Of a stretch of 39,472 nucleotides of DNA, positions 17,516 to 27,282 are shown piece after piece (the first letter of the stretch is position 1; the number at the start of each line of letters is the position of its first letter). Where the stretch lies: the NCBI GenBank assembly GCA_015295905.1, contig DVEB01000176.1, positions 1 through 39,472 on the forward strand, read 5' to 3'. The notes under the pieces are model-generated. The model searched no databases. It saw nothing but the letters and a program-made list of their open reading frames with translations, and was not told the origin of the DNA. This DNA comes from Synechococcales cyanobacterium M55_K2018_004 (GTDB lineage Bacteria > Cyanobacteriota > Cyanobacteriia > Elainellales > Elainellaceae). Made by a program: the position numbers and the translations under genes.

Positions 17516-19867
17516 TTAGTGAGGCTTCAAGCGAAACCGAAAGGCCGGCTTGGCTGACACTACCTGACGCCGAGGGGGGCGCTGAAACGGTTTGTAGTAC
17601 CCAAAAGAGGCGATCGCCTGACGACGCGGATGGTTTGCCACCACCCCTAGACTTTGCAGCCTATAGGTAGTGATGTGCTGCATCACTTGCAGCGCAACCG
17701 AGCGCTTGGTTTGCCGCACCCCAACCACCATCAAAATGCCATCGGTGTTCGCCGCCAGAAATTCAGCATCGGTAAGACCAAGGAGATGGGGAGTGTCGTA
17801 AATAACAAGATCGAAGGACTGGCGAAGCTTGGCCATCACCTCTTGCATATGCTTGGAGGCCAGCAACCGGACTGCACCAATCGACACTTGACCGGCTGCA
17901 AGAATGGAGAGGTTTTTAATTGCAGTCGGTTGAATCACACTCTCCGGGTCGAGCCCGTCAAGGAGGACTTCACTCAGCCCCTTCTGGCTGATTAAGTCAA
18001 ATCGATTGTGTAGGTCAGGGTGGCGGAGATTACCGTCCACCAGCAGAACGTTTCTACCCATACTGGCAACAGTGTCGGCCAAATGGAGGGCGATCGTTGT
18101 CTTGCCGTCTCCCGGTGCCGCAGAGCAGACCGCTAAAGACCGAACCGGAACCCCTTCCGAGAGAAAGCAAAGACTGGCATACAGCGTGCTAAATCCTTCT
18201 TGAAACAGACTGACAGGAACACCCTCGTCGTCAGGCAGATCGTCTTCCAGTAGATCGTCGTCAGGTAGTTCGTCTTCGCGCGGGGGGAGGTTATCCTGCA
18301 GGTAGCCAGCATCCCGGTCGTAGGGAACTACCCCCAACACAGGTAGATCGATTGCATCCTGGACATCTTCAACCGTGAAGAAGATATCTCGGAGCTTGTC
18401 CAGCAGGAGCGCCAGACCAGCCCCTAGAATTACTGAAGCCAGCATCATCGCAATCAACCGTCTGCGATCGGATGGAAAGGGAATAGGATTTCCTGCTGCA
18501 TCTTTGGGAAGAGAGGGGGGCACGACCAGTTCCCAAGGCACCTCTGTTTGAGCAGACTCAATCCTTAACGTCTCACGTTGACTACTAAGCTGGTCAAGAT
18601 TGCGAGTGGCAATTTGCAGTTGTCGGGTTAAGTCCGTATATCGACGGGCAATTTCAGGGAACTGCTGAAATCTTGCCTGGAGCTCTCTCCTAACCCTTGC
18701 CACTTCCTCATTTCTGGCTTGTAGAACACGAATTTGATTCGAGGCATCGACCATCTTCTGAATCAGCCCCAAGCGCACATCATTCTGGAATGCCATGACT
18801 TGAGGATTGCTCGTGGCACCGCTCAAATTTTGTCCCAGAATTCGTTGGGCGTTTTGGGCCATCAAGTTCTGTAGATTACGCTGCTTGGCCCGGTGAGCGC
18901 GCATCACTGGACTCTCTTCACTGAGTCGAGCAGAATCGATGGCAATCTGTTGCTCAAGAGATTGCATTTGCTGCTGTAGGTTCCGATAGCCTGGATCCTG
19001 GCTGAGAGCAGAGGCGGCAATTCCTTCTTCGGGAGATAGAGACAGTTGGCTGCGCAGCGTTGTGTAAAGGGTTGCCTGTTCTCGGAGTTCCTTACGTGCT
19101 TGATTTTCCTGCTGCGCAATCTCATTCAACTGGCCAGAAATTTGGGCGGCCTGTGCATCAGGGCTAATGACGTCATACTGCTGCTGCAGTGATTGCAATG
19201 CATTCTGCAAAGTATTGACTCTCTCCCGGAGTTCAGGGAGCTGACTGTCGATAAACTTAATCCCTTCACTGAAACGGGTTTTGCGGTCTTCCAAACTGTA
19301 TCTCAAATACCGTTTAGCAGTTTCCTCAAGGACAAGTTCAACCAAGTGAGGGTCTGAACCCGTGTAGCGAACCTCAATGATCTTGGGTGACTCAATCAAG
19401 ACATCACCCACTCGGCCTACCGTTAGTCCACTGCGGAGTTGACCTTCTGAAAAACTTGGATATTCTTTGCGTACCGCCTCAACAATGGAAGCCAACACAC
19501 CAGGACTTTGCAACACTGCGATCTGGCTCGGATAATCTAATCCAAAGGCTTCACGGTTGGGTACACCGCCATCAGCACGGGTCACTGCCAATGGGTTTGC
19601 GACCCGTGCTTCCGTCGTCAACGGCTCAACCAACAATTGAAACCCCCCTCCATAGACGGGAGGTTGAGACGCACTACGAAGCACAGTAAACGTACTGAGT
19701 GCCGTAGCAAACCCTGCAACCAACCACAGGTTGCGGACAATACTCCGCACATAGGGACGAAAATTCAGCCCTTTCCGAATAAGTTCATCAAACTCGTTAG
19801 CAGGTTGCTGGGGCGCTTTACTTAAGTTGTGATTCGAACTGGCTTCGAGTGTGTGTTCGTTTTCCAT
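17516..19867 (-). CDS. Wzc-like polysaccharide co-polymerase / BY-kinase-like protein
   Basis: This inner-membrane protein should regulate chain length and export of exopolysaccharide. Numbering follows the longer frame, which starts 5 codons earlier. TM1 (about 51-70), a Wzz-type periplasmic region with long coiled coils (200-440), the proline-rich PPSLPKDAAGNPIPFP segment and TM2 (about 477-495) precede an acidic stretch (527-553). The ATPase domain has Walker A APGDGKTT (589-596), Walker A-prime VLLVDGNLRHP (Asp616, Asn618) and Walker B VIYDTP (Asp696). Asn618 replaces the second acidic residue. The tail has only Tyr762-763 and no Tyr-rich cluster, so autokinase activity is uncertain. It follows the exporter gene on the same strand after about 270 bp. 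Confidence 0.9.
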   Translation of the reverse strand: MENEHTLEASSNHNLSKAPQQPANEFDELIRKGLNFRPYVRSIVRNLWLVAGFATALSTFTVLRSASQPPVYGGGFQLLVEPLTTEARVANPLAVTRADGGVPNREAFGLDYPSQIAVLQSPGVLASIVEAVRKEYPSFSEGQLRSGLTVGRVGDVLIESPKIIEVRYTGSDPHLVELVLEETAKRYLRYSLEDRKTRFSEGIKFIDSQLPELRERVNTLQNALQSLQQQYDVISPDAQAAQISGQLNEIAQQENQARKELREQATLYTTLRSQLSLSPEEGIAASALSQDPGYRNLQQQMQSLEQQIAIDSARLSEESPVMRAHRAKQRNLQNLMAQNAQRILGQNLSGATSNPQVMAFQNDVRLGLIQKMVDASNQIRVLQARNEEVARVRRELQARFQQFPEIARRYTDLTRQLQIATRNLDQLSSQRETLRIESAQTEVPWELVVPPSLPKDAAGNPIPFPSDRRRLIAMMLASVILGAGLALLLDKLRDIFFTVEDVQDAIDLPVLGVVPYDRDAGYLQDNLPPREDELPDDDLLEDDLPDDEGVPVSLFQEGFSTLYASLCFLSEGVPVRSLAVCSAAPGDGKTTIALHLADTVASMGRNVLLVDGNLRHPDLHNRFDLISQKGLSEVLLDGLDPESVIQPTAIKNLSILAAGQVSIGAVRLLASKHMQEVMAKLRQSFDLVIYDTPHLLGLTDAEFLAANTDGILMVVGVRQTKRSVALQVMQHITTYRLQSLGVVANHPRRQAIASFGYYKPFQRPPRRQVVSAKPAFRFRLKPH

Positions 19868-19980
19868 ACGTCCTGGTTTCAACTTAATAGTACAGCGGTA
19901 TCAGCATTGCAAAGATACTTGGTAAGAGTGCCACTCTTATGTAACTGACTGCAACCGACCTTACGCTTCGTCAGAGAACG

Positions 19981-20028
19981 GTTTGTGGTTCTCACCTTAG
20001 TCAGCCCACTCAAGTGGGAACCACAAAC
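19981..20028. terminator. Hairpin between exporter and Wzc-like genes
   Basis: GTTTGTGGTTC (19981-19991) pairs exactly with GAACCACAAAC (20018-20028), and further inner pairs give about 15 bp. It lies about 110 bp past the exporter stop on the minus strand. It may reduce read-through into the Wzc-like gene. Confidence 0.5.
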
Positions 20029-20140
20029 TTAGAGATTGGAGGCTGACATAACATATAACGAGAGATCACAATGAGTCATGCTTCACACGTCGGTCTTGAT
20101 TGAGCCTCAATCACAGTAGGTACCAGTTTAGCGGCTGGCA

Positions 20141-21370
20141 CTAAAAACCTCCAAACAATCGAAGAATACTGAAAATGCCAACTAGAGGGTTGAGTGGCCC
20201 TAACAGAGTATTTAAGAAATCGCCCGTCGAGGCCAGTCCCGAACGCCCGACCACAACAATGTCATTGTTCCGGAGAGGCGGATTAGTTTCGGCATTAACA
20301 CCTGCTGAGAGATCAACCTCAATAGCCTGACGGGTTGCCGTTCCATCAGGGTTGATCCGAATCAATTGCACCCGATCAACCCGAGCGCGACTCCGGTCAA
20401 AGCCACCTGCTGCAAGGATGGCTTGGTTAAGAGAAACGTTGGAGGGGAGAGAAAGCGTTCCTGGTTGTTTCACTTCTCCAACCACATTGACGCTGATCGA
20501 TTGAGGGGAGAAATTGGCTGCTGCAAGACGAGTTGCTTCTGCGGCGTCAATGGCAGATATGGTTGGAATGATCAAAGTGTCTCCGTCTCGCAGGGTTCGA
20601 TCCTGGTTCAACTCACCTCGGTTTAGGAATTCCCACAGATCGACTCGCAGGACTTCTTCTCGATTATCAATACGAGGACGGCGAATTTGTATATTGCGCA
20701 CATCCGCCAGTTGAGTAATGCCACCTGCTGCTTGAATTGCTTGTGTGACTGTGCGAATTTGGGTTGTGTTGGCCTCTGAGGTAATAGTTCCGCCTGCAGT
20801 TTGGCCAGTAATGTAAGCGCCGGGGCGATTGACCTCACCAACAATGGCAATGCGAACCGGCCGGGGAGCAAGCAGACTGATGGTAATTAACGGATCCCGC
20901 ACAAAGCGCGCATACCGTTGGCTGAGCAATGCGGCTGCCTGTTCAACAGTCAAACCGTGTACGGAAGTCTTGCCAATCCAGGGCAAGTTAAGAGACCCAT
21001 CGACCAAGATGGTATAGGTTGTTCCAGACAGTTCTGGAATATCAAAGACATCAATGCGAACTTGGTCTCCAGCCCCCAGCGTGTAATCGTCCTCTCTGGA
21101 TGCTGGATTTACATCCTGTGGAATGGTGTGAAAGGGGAGGAAGGCAGGACTAGTCTGACTCAGGTTTGTCTCAGCGGTTGTAGGTTGGGATGCGATCGCA
21201 GGAGGCAAAACCACCCCACAGCTCATCAGACTCAGGCCAAGGTACGTAAATACCTGCTTGGCAGTTGCCCCAATATCCTTGGAAAAACCAATTTGACGAG
21301 AAGTTACGGTTTCGTTATTTTTCCCGTTATTAAAAGACTGACCAGACCTAGTTGCTCGAAACCGTGACAT
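20141..21370 (-). CDS. Wza-like polysaccharide export protein (OPX)
   Basis: The protein forms the outer-membrane end of the polysaccharide export channel. It has about 409 residues: a basic N-terminus, a hydrophobic signal (about 40-61) with likely cleavage after AIA near residue 61, a Poly_export domain (YTLGAGDQVRIDVFD to SLLAPRPVRIAIVGEV, about 95-185), and two SLBB domains (around 185-280 and 295-380; GEVKQPGTLSLPSNVSLNQA begins the second). The start at 21370 has AGGA 9 nt upstream; the ATG at 21379 lies too close to it. A cysteine in the signal (LMSC) could be lipidated, but the context does not look like a strict lipobox. Pairs with the Wzc-like gene downstream. Confidence 0.9.
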   Translation of the reverse strand: MSRFRATRSGQSFNNGKNNETVTSRQIGFSKDIGATAKQVFTYLGLSLMSCGVVLPPAIASQPTTAETNLSQTSPAFLPFHTIPQDVNPASREDDYTLGAGDQVRIDVFDIPELSGTTYTILVDGSLNLPWIGKTSVHGLTVEQAAALLSQRYARFVRDPLITISLLAPRPVRIAIVGEVNRPGAYITGQTAGGTITSEANTTQIRTVTQAIQAAGGITQLADVRNIQIRRPRIDNREEVLRVDLWEFLNRGELNQDRTLRDGDTLIIPTISAIDAAEATRLAAANFSPQSISVNVVGEVKQPGTLSLPSNVSLNQAILAAGGFDRSRARVDRVQLIRINPDGTATRQAIEVDLSAGVNAETNPPLRNNDIVVVGRSGLASTGDFLNTLLGPLNPLVGIFSILRLFGGF

Positions 21371-21414
21371 AAAGCGCATTCCTATGATTCAGATGCAGTC
21401 CTAACTAACTTAAC

Positions 21415-21447
21415 TTGATCCCCGTCTGAGCGATCAAGAGCGATCAA
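21415..21447. promoter_or_regulatory. GAGCGATCAA tandem repeat with inverted TTGATC
   Basis: GAGCGATCAA occurs twice in tandem (21428-21437, 21438-21447). TTGATC at 21415-21420 is the inverse of its GATCAA end. The cluster lies 45-77 bp upstream of the exporter start, a typical operator distance. No factor can be named. Confidence 0.4.
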
Positions 21448-22233
21448 ATTGCAGAGATCACTGGCGATCGTCATCTCTTGACTTCTTCACTCGACTTCTT
21501 CAATAGATACCCTGAGCCGCCGTGAACACCTTCCATAACGTCATTCCAGGATTTCTCGACAATACTATTACCTGTGAAAACACGGTTGCTACTAATTCAT
21601 CGAATCTTTAACGTTCCTGTGCAACATGTCAAGTTTCATAGGATTGGCTCAAAGTTTTGCGGTTTCGAGCAAGTGTAACTTGGCATTCAGCAGCATCCCA
21701 CTCAATGATTGCAGTTGAGGGCAAGTCAGTCCTTAAGCAAAAGGTGAACAGAGCGCCCCACTGAACCGTTGTTGTCTGTGACAGGGTGACGGAGAACACA
21801 ATTTTGCTTTTCTTAAAGATTTAATGAACTCATTGACTCACTTGGTCAAAGCATAGAATCATTGAGGGAGTATAGCCTAGTAAGATTATTGACTGTGCTC
21901 CGAGTTAAGTTTCCAGTTCCTGCCTACCACTTGCTTGATTTGGGAGGTTTTTCGCCAAGCCATTGATGGGTTTCCTGGCTCATCTCATAAAGTATGCTTC
22001 AGTAGTTAAAGTTTTTGGGTACCTTGAGTCTTGTCATCTCCTGATGATTTCTGACTCGTCTCCTGAGGCTTTCTAACTGTAATGAACTCCTTGCTTTAGA
22101 GATTGGGTTTGAGGGCATTTAAGTCTCAAAATCTCACAGGAAATTGCGCCAGAGTTGTCATAGAACATGAAAATTCTGTTGCTTTTTCGTTAGACTCTAA
22201 GGCATTGCGGTCTTAAGGTGGAAAGTTTTGGCT

Positions 22234-22238
22234 AGGAG
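22234..22238 (+). promoter_or_regulatory. Ribosome binding site supporting a TTG start
   Basis: AGGAG lies 9 nt before the TTG at 22248. The next in-frame ATG is inside the conserved GT2 domain, so the TTG start is favoured. Confidence 0.5.
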
Positions 22239-22247
22239 ATTGGGTTC

Positions 22248-23480
22248 TTGGCCCTTAGTGACTTGATTATCGTGCTTTGTGAGCCAGACGAGCATTATCT
22301 AGTTTCAGATCTTCCTCCTCTAAAGGAAGATAGTGTCACACTGTTATTCTCACTAGTTATTCCGACCTACAACGAGATTCAAAATATTGAGAAAATTGTT
22401 GAAATCCTCACAACAATTCTAGACAGCTTTATTCCAAACAGTTATGAGTTGATTATTGTTGATGATGACAGTCCTGACCGCACTTGGGAAGTTGCACAAC
22501 ATCTAATGCTTTACTATCCACAACTCCGAGTTATGCGTCGTGAACGGGAGCGAGGGCTGTCTTCAGCAGTTGTGCGAGGATGGCAGGCAGCAAGGGGTGA
22601 AATTTTAGGGGTGATTGATGGTGATTTACAGCACCCCCCGGAAACCCTGATCAAGCTACTCAAAGAAATTGACAACGGTGCAGATCTGGCGGTTGCAAGT
22701 CGTCATATTGAGGACGGTGGAGTCAGTAACTGGAGTCTAATGCGACGTGTTCTTTCAAGGGGGGCCCAACTCTTGGGATTATTGATATTACCTGATGTGT
22801 TAGGTCGAGTGAGTGATCCCATGAGTGGCTACTTTCTAGTTCGTCGTAGCGCGATCGCCAATTGCTATATGAACCCAACGGGGTACAAAATTCTCCTAGA
22901 GGTGTTGGGTCGTGGAAACGTGCATCAGGTGGCCGAAGTTGGATACGTCTTCCAGGAACGCCAGGAAGGTGAGAGCAAAGTTACCTGGAAACAGTACGTT
23001 GAATACATTACTCATCTCCTGAGGCTGCGTTCGCGTGGTCGCATTGGTCGTTTACAGCGTCGGTTCCAACCGCCGATTACGCGTTTCTTGCGGTTCGCAC
23101 TAGTCGGGTTAAGCGGCGTTTTTGTGGACATGTTTGTCTTCTACCTGCTGAGCGACCCCACCAAGCTAGGCTGGGGATTGACTCGGAGTAAGGCGATCGC
23201 AGCCGAAATTGCCATTATCAACAACTTTTTGTGGAATGACCTGTGGACATTTGGCGATCTGTCTCGGAAGCAACGCGGCTGGCAGCAGCGCTTCAAGCGC
23301 TTCATCAAGTTCAACATTATTTGTCTTGCAGGTCTGGTTCTCAATATCTTAATCTTAAATCTCCTCTTTAACGTATTTGGGCTGAATCGATATCTTGCAA
23401 ATTTGATTGCGATCGCTGCGGTGACGGTGTGGAATTTCTGGGTCAATCTGAAGCTTGGATGGCGAGTTACAGAGATTTAG
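22248..23480 (+). CDS. GT2 glycosyltransferase fused to GtrA-like membrane domain
   Basis: The product is a dolichol-phosphate-mannose-synthase-like enzyme, expected to charge a polyprenyl phosphate with sugar, and a GtrA domain that is linked to flipping such lipids. The GT2 domain (about 34-260) shows LVIPTYNE (36-43), the acidic VDDDSPD (71-77) and DGDLQHPPE (124-132), plus the DPMSGYF motif. The C-terminal part (about 270-405) has four hydrophobic segments with FLRFALVGLSGVFVD at its start, typical of GtrA. The start is TTG at 22248, with AGGAG 9 nt upstream. It is the first plus-strand gene of the assembly group and probably feeds the two GT39-like membrane transferases that follow. Confidence 0.92.
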   Translation: MALSDLIIVLCEPDEHYLVSDLPPLKEDSVTLLFSLVIPTYNEIQNIEKIVEILTTILDSFIPNSYELIIVDDDSPDRTWEVAQHLMLYYPQLRVMRRERERGLSSAVVRGWQAARGEILGVIDGDLQHPPETLIKLLKEIDNGADLAVASRHIEDGGVSNWSLMRRVLSRGAQLLGLLILPDVLGRVSDPMSGYFLVRRSAIANCYMNPTGYKILLEVLGRGNVHQVAEVGYVFQERQEGESKVTWKQYVEYITHLLRLRSRGRIGRLQRRFQPPITRFLRFALVGLSGVFVDMFVFYLLSDPTKLGWGLTRSKAIAAEIAIINNFLWNDLWTFGDLSRKQRGWQQRFKRFIKFNIICLAGLVLNILILNLLFNVFGLNRYLANLIAIAAVTVWNFWVNLKLGWRVTEI

Positions 23481-23654
23481 ATAGATCTTGAAATAAATTG
23501 CATCTTTTGGAATCTCTTAAAAATAATCATTAATATGACTGTGAGCTTTCAGACGCATAAATAGATGAGAAAGGTAAGAAATAACAAGCTTGAGCTGTAG
23601 CTTAGGACAGAAGAAAGAGTCGTTCACTTGATGAGCTTTTCTCAAGAGGTTGCT

Positions 23655-25337
23655 ATGAAACTATGCTATCTCGACTTTTGCTGTACCTTACTAATTAAGA
23701 AACACTACTATATGTTGCAGAAAATTGTGAATAGAGCATCTAGAGGTTTGAGAGGACTGAACAATCTCAATTGGTATTACGTTCTAGGAATTGTTGTCAT
23801 AGGACTTGGAATATTCTTTCGTTTTTTTAACCTGGATCATAAGATTTACTGGGGAGATGAGGTTTTTACCTCCTTATGGATTTCGGGCCGCGCTCAAGCA
23901 GATATCATTACAACGCTTTACTCAGGTCAGTTGCTAAGCCACAGCGATCTGCAAAATTTTCAGACACTTCAGCCTGGGACTAACCTTGTTGATACAGTCC
24001 GCTCTCTTGCGAAAGATGCTTCATTAATTACACCTTTGTATCATATCTTTTCAAGACTCTGGGTTGTACCTTTTGGTGATTCTATTGCTAGTGTGAGAGC
24101 TTTATCCGCTGTTCTAAGTGTGTTGGCCTTGCCATGCATGTACTGGTTGTGCATAGAACTTTTCCAATCGTCAACCGTCGCTTGGACAGCCGTTGTGATA
24201 TCCGCTGTCTCACCTTGGAATGTGCTTTTTGCACAGGAAGCAAGGCTCTACAGTTTAGCTGCTGCAACTATTCTGTTGTGTAGTGCTTGCTTAATTAGAG
24301 CGACTCGTATCAGCTCCTTAGGAGCTTGGTTTTGGTATTCCCTGACTTTGGCATTAATGTTTTACAGCTTTTTTCTCAGCTTGTTTGTTGCTTTTGGGCA
24401 TGGGATTTATGTTTATTTCACACAAAAGATACAGGACGGAGAAAGTAGAAGGACGATACTGCTTTACACAATTTCCTCATTGTTTGGTTTCTTGCTATTT
24501 AGCCCATGGTTTCTAATAATTTACCTGGTTAAACCAGGTAGCCAGACCCCCGATGAGGCCTCAGTAGTCCCTTCATCTTTGTCTCTGGTTACTGTGTTTG
24601 TGAGGCTCGCTGGTATCAGCAGTCGTGTTTTTTTTGACGCTGGCTTGAATTCTACTGATTCAATCTCTCGGATAATTCAATTTACTATTCCCTTGCTTTT
24701 TACGTTAGTAGTTATCGCGTATTCATTTTACTTTCTTTTTTTTGGCAAAAACACTACGATTTGGCTCTTTCCTGTTTCTTTGACAGTAATAGTGACACTA
24801 CTCCATGCCCTGATTGATGTTTTGAAAGATTATGGTTGGTCTTTTCTAACAACTCCGCGTTATCTAGTTTCTCTTGTTTTGGGAATTCAGATATCGGTTG
24901 CTTACCTACTAGCTTCTAAAATTTTTAGTTCTTATGAGAAGAGAACAGTCGGCTGGAAAGTCATCTTGTGTATACTTTTATCTCTCAGCATTGCTTCGTG
25001 TCTCATCTCTTCTCAAGCAAGAGTCTGGTGGAATAAGGGTGCATCTATAACTGCTGATGATTACAAAATGTCTCTTATTATTAGTCAATCTAAGAATAGT
25101 TTGGTGATAAGTGATGCAATGCTCTGGCATACGATGAGCTTACATCATATGCTTCCAGCAGATACGTATCTTCAGTTGGTTGGAGAGTCACTCTATCCAG
25201 GCAAGTCCCAGAACTTTGAAAATATATTCTTATTTAGACCTTCTGATAAGTTGCTTGAAAATTTCGCACAGGCTGGAAATTACCAAATGATTCCTTTGTA
25301 TCAAAATTACTTATGGAGCGTACAACACAAAAAATAG
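23655..25337 (+). CDS. GT39-like membrane glycosyltransferase
   Basis: This is a polytopic membrane protein of about 560 residues. TM1 (about 42-58) is followed by KIYWGDEVFTS with Asp68-Glu69, the acidic catalytic-type motif found in the first loop of PMT/ArnT-type enzymes, which use polyprenyl-phosphate sugars. About ten further hydrophobic segments follow. The C-terminal part (from about 440) is soluble and has KSLVISDAMLWHTM. The ATG at 23655 has AGAGG 5 nt upstream, so I prefer it to the upstream starts at 23628 and 23631. Base composition is AT-rich and HIP1-free. The acceptor is unknown; with the GT2-GtrA gene upstream a lipid-phosphate sugar donor is reasonable. Confidence 0.82.
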   Translation: MKLCYLDFCCTLLIKKHYYMLQKIVNRASRGLRGLNNLNWYYVLGIVVIGLGIFFRFFNLDHKIYWGDEVFTSLWISGRAQADIITTLYSGQLLSHSDLQNFQTLQPGTNLVDTVRSLAKDASLITPLYHIFSRLWVVPFGDSIASVRALSAVLSVLALPCMYWLCIELFQSSTVAWTAVVISAVSPWNVLFAQEARLYSLAAATILLCSACLIRATRISSLGAWFWYSLTLALMFYSFFLSLFVAFGHGIYVYFTQKIQDGESRRTILLYTISSLFGFLLFSPWFLIIYLVKPGSQTPDEASVVPSSLSLVTVFVRLAGISSRVFFDAGLNSTDSISRIIQFTIPLLFTLVVIAYSFYFLFFGKNTTIWLFPVSLTVIVTLLHALIDVLKDYGWSFLTTPRYLVSLVLGIQISVAYLLASKIFSSYEKRTVGWKVILCILLSLSIASCLISSQARVWWNKGASITADDYKMSLIISQSKNSLVISDAMLWHTMSLHHMLPADTYLQLVGESLYPGKSQNFENIFLFRPSDKLLENFAQAGNYQMIPLYQNYLWSVQHKK

Positions 25338-25457
25338 GAATCATACCTTTCAAGTTAGGGTTAAAATTCTTCGCAAAAGTTTCCAGTAAGTTCTTTTATC
25401 TTGTTTCTCTATGACCTTGCCTGAGAATTTCTTCCAGTAGTAATCACAATTTGTCAC

Positions 25458-27233
25458 ATGAAGCACTTTATCAAAGATCAGAAGTCACAAAAAGGGTTTC
25501 ACGATATCTACTCCTTCTGGATTTACTTCTTGTATGAGTCACTTCTGTTGCCGCTCATACTGCTATTCATTGTGACAACATTGATTGTTTCTCCCGTTGG
25601 AGAGTTTGCCTTAAATGATGATTGGATTTTTGCACAGGTAGTTAAGGAAATCTTAGAGACTGGTTCTTATCGTGGCCATCCTTATCTGTCAGCAACATTT
25701 GTTGCCCAAGCTTACTGGGGGGTATTCTTTTGCAAAATTTGGGGGTTCAGCTTTACAACGTTGAGGGCCTCGACGCTCGTTTTGAGCTGTATTGGTGCAT
25801 GGTTGGTAGGGAGATGTGCTTTATCGCTTGGCTTAGGTCGCAACTTGGCTCTGGCCTGTGCTTTCCTTGTTGCAGCGAACCCAATCTATCTCTCTCTGTC
25901 ATATAGCTTCATGACAGATGTGCCGTTCTTTACAGCGTGTGCTTTGTCTGGATGGTTATTGCTGGAAGCGCTGAGAAAACAGGATTTTCGTTTGATTTTT
26001 TTGGGCAATGTGTTTGCAGTGATTGCCTTCTACGTTCGTCAATTTGGAGTTTTGATTCCGCTTGCATTTGTCATTACACTTGGAATCCTTTGGTGGAAGA
26101 AACAGTACCGCTTCTCCTGGCAGTGGCTTGCTGCATTGCTGCTACCTTGGTTTTTTGGAGGCTTGATTCATCTTTATCTAAAAGCAATTCAAGTGCCTGG
26201 ATCAGGCGTTTTCCAGCCCATTGGTGAGCGTCTCCCTATGGTCATCATGGATGGGGTTCGCATATTTCCAATTGCTTTTTGCTATCTAGGATTATTTTGC
26301 CTTCCGATTGGTTCGGCAATGCTTTGGCAGTATTTTTGTGAAAAGAAAACATGGTTAACAAAACAAGTCATCATCCTGATGTCATCCATCGCTTTGACGC
26401 TTCTAGTCTTTTTTCTGCCACACCTCCTCTCTCACCTTTTATTCGATGGACAAAAGCTCTGGCTTAATTCCTATCCCGTCCGATTGCCACTGCTACGGGA
26501 ACCCAAAACCCTGCGGGATTTAGGTCTAGGGGGGCCTTTACTACATGATGCACCGCCACCTGTGCAGATTCATGATTTTTGGTGGCTTTTTACACTCGCT
26601 GCTCTTGTTGTCCAGGCTTTACTTGTGCTGAAATTCTTTGATATTGCCCAAAAGGCTTTTGCACAGCAGTCAAATCGTGTTGAAACGATTCAGGTTCAGC
26701 AGCAATTGTTCTTGGTCGTTTGGATATTCCTTTTTATCGCGACTGCATTCAACCCCTGGCGAACAGTCATCCCTGATCGCTATTTCTTGAGTTGCTTAAT
26801 GCCTGCACTAATTTTGCTTGCCTCTGACCTGAGAGAATTTAGATTAAGAGGAGCTTTTCAAGGATTTGTTTTAACTGCTGCCTGTTTCTATGTCTTCAGC
26901 ATTGTTGGCATTCAAGATTTTATGGCCTGGAATGGGGCAGCTTGGGCGGCGAGCTACAAATTAGTGAATCAGTATGGTGTGTCTTCTCATGTGATTAGTG
27001 GGGTAGGCACCTTTAATGGATGGCATAATAGTGAGGCCTATATGCAGCGATACAATACAACGGATTGGAATAAATCTAATGAAGGTGGATTTGGAGATTG
27101 GGCACTTGATAATCAATATGTTATAACGATGGATGAACCTAAAGCAGGTTACGAGGAATTCGATCGGGTGTCCTACTTCTCCTGGCTGGGGATGACTGAG
27201 CGAAACATGACAATTCTAGAGCGTATTGATTGA
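25458..27233 (+). CDS. GT39-like membrane glycosyltransferase (second)
   Basis: This 591-residue polytopic protein has a first TM around 28-45 followed by GEFALNDDWIFAQ with Asp54-Asp55. This resembles the loop-1 acidic pair of PMT/ArnT-like enzymes. About ten more hydrophobic segments follow, and the C-terminal end is soluble with many Trp and Asn (NGWHNSEAYM, FGDWALDN). The sequence is not a close copy of the upstream transferase, so the two probably act on different residues of the glycan. A ribosome binding site is not obvious. It is AT-rich with no GCGATCGC. Confidence 0.78.
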   Translation: MKHFIKDQKSQKGFHDIYSFWIYFLYESLLLPLILLFIVTTLIVSPVGEFALNDDWIFAQVVKEILETGSYRGHPYLSATFVAQAYWGVFFCKIWGFSFTTLRASTLVLSCIGAWLVGRCALSLGLGRNLALACAFLVAANPIYLSLSYSFMTDVPFFTACALSGWLLLEALRKQDFRLIFLGNVFAVIAFYVRQFGVLIPLAFVITLGILWWKKQYRFSWQWLAALLLPWFFGGLIHLYLKAIQVPGSGVFQPIGERLPMVIMDGVRIFPIAFCYLGLFCLPIGSAMLWQYFCEKKTWLTKQVIILMSSIALTLLVFFLPHLLSHLLFDGQKLWLNSYPVRLPLLREPKTLRDLGLGGPLLHDAPPPVQIHDFWWLFTLAALVVQALLVLKFFDIAQKAFAQQSNRVETIQVQQQLFLVVWIFLFIATAFNPWRTVIPDRYFLSCLMPALILLASDLREFRLRGAFQGFVLTAACFYVFSIVGIQDFMAWNGAAWAASYKLVNQYGVSSHVISGVGTFNGWHNSEAYMQRYNTTDWNKSNEGGFGDWALDNQYVITMDEPKAGYEEFDRVSYFSWLGMTERNMTILERID

Positions 27234-27282
27234 AGATATTACTCCCACAATATGAGCAAAAAGAATATCGAGTCTTGTTTTC

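Larger units (their letters stand above)
21371..22247. promoter_or_regulatory. Gene-free divergent region, 877 bp
   Basis: This gap separates the minus-strand exporter from the plus-strand glycosyltransferase gene. I see no ORF with coding character, no tRNA and no recognisable riboswitch. It is AT-richer than the left part of the window. It should hold both promoters, but I cannot assign -10 or -35 boxes with confidence. The visible structure is the GATC-type repeat cluster at 21415-21447. Confidence 0.5.

Noticed and set aside
21371-22247. c-di-GMP riboswitch or other known riboswitch
   Set aside because: No matching conserved core was seen on either strand of this gap.
24522-24540. Perfect palindrome TACCTGGTT-A-AACCAGGTA
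   Set aside because: It is inside a coding region (YLVKPGS) and explained by the protein sequence; chance is likely.
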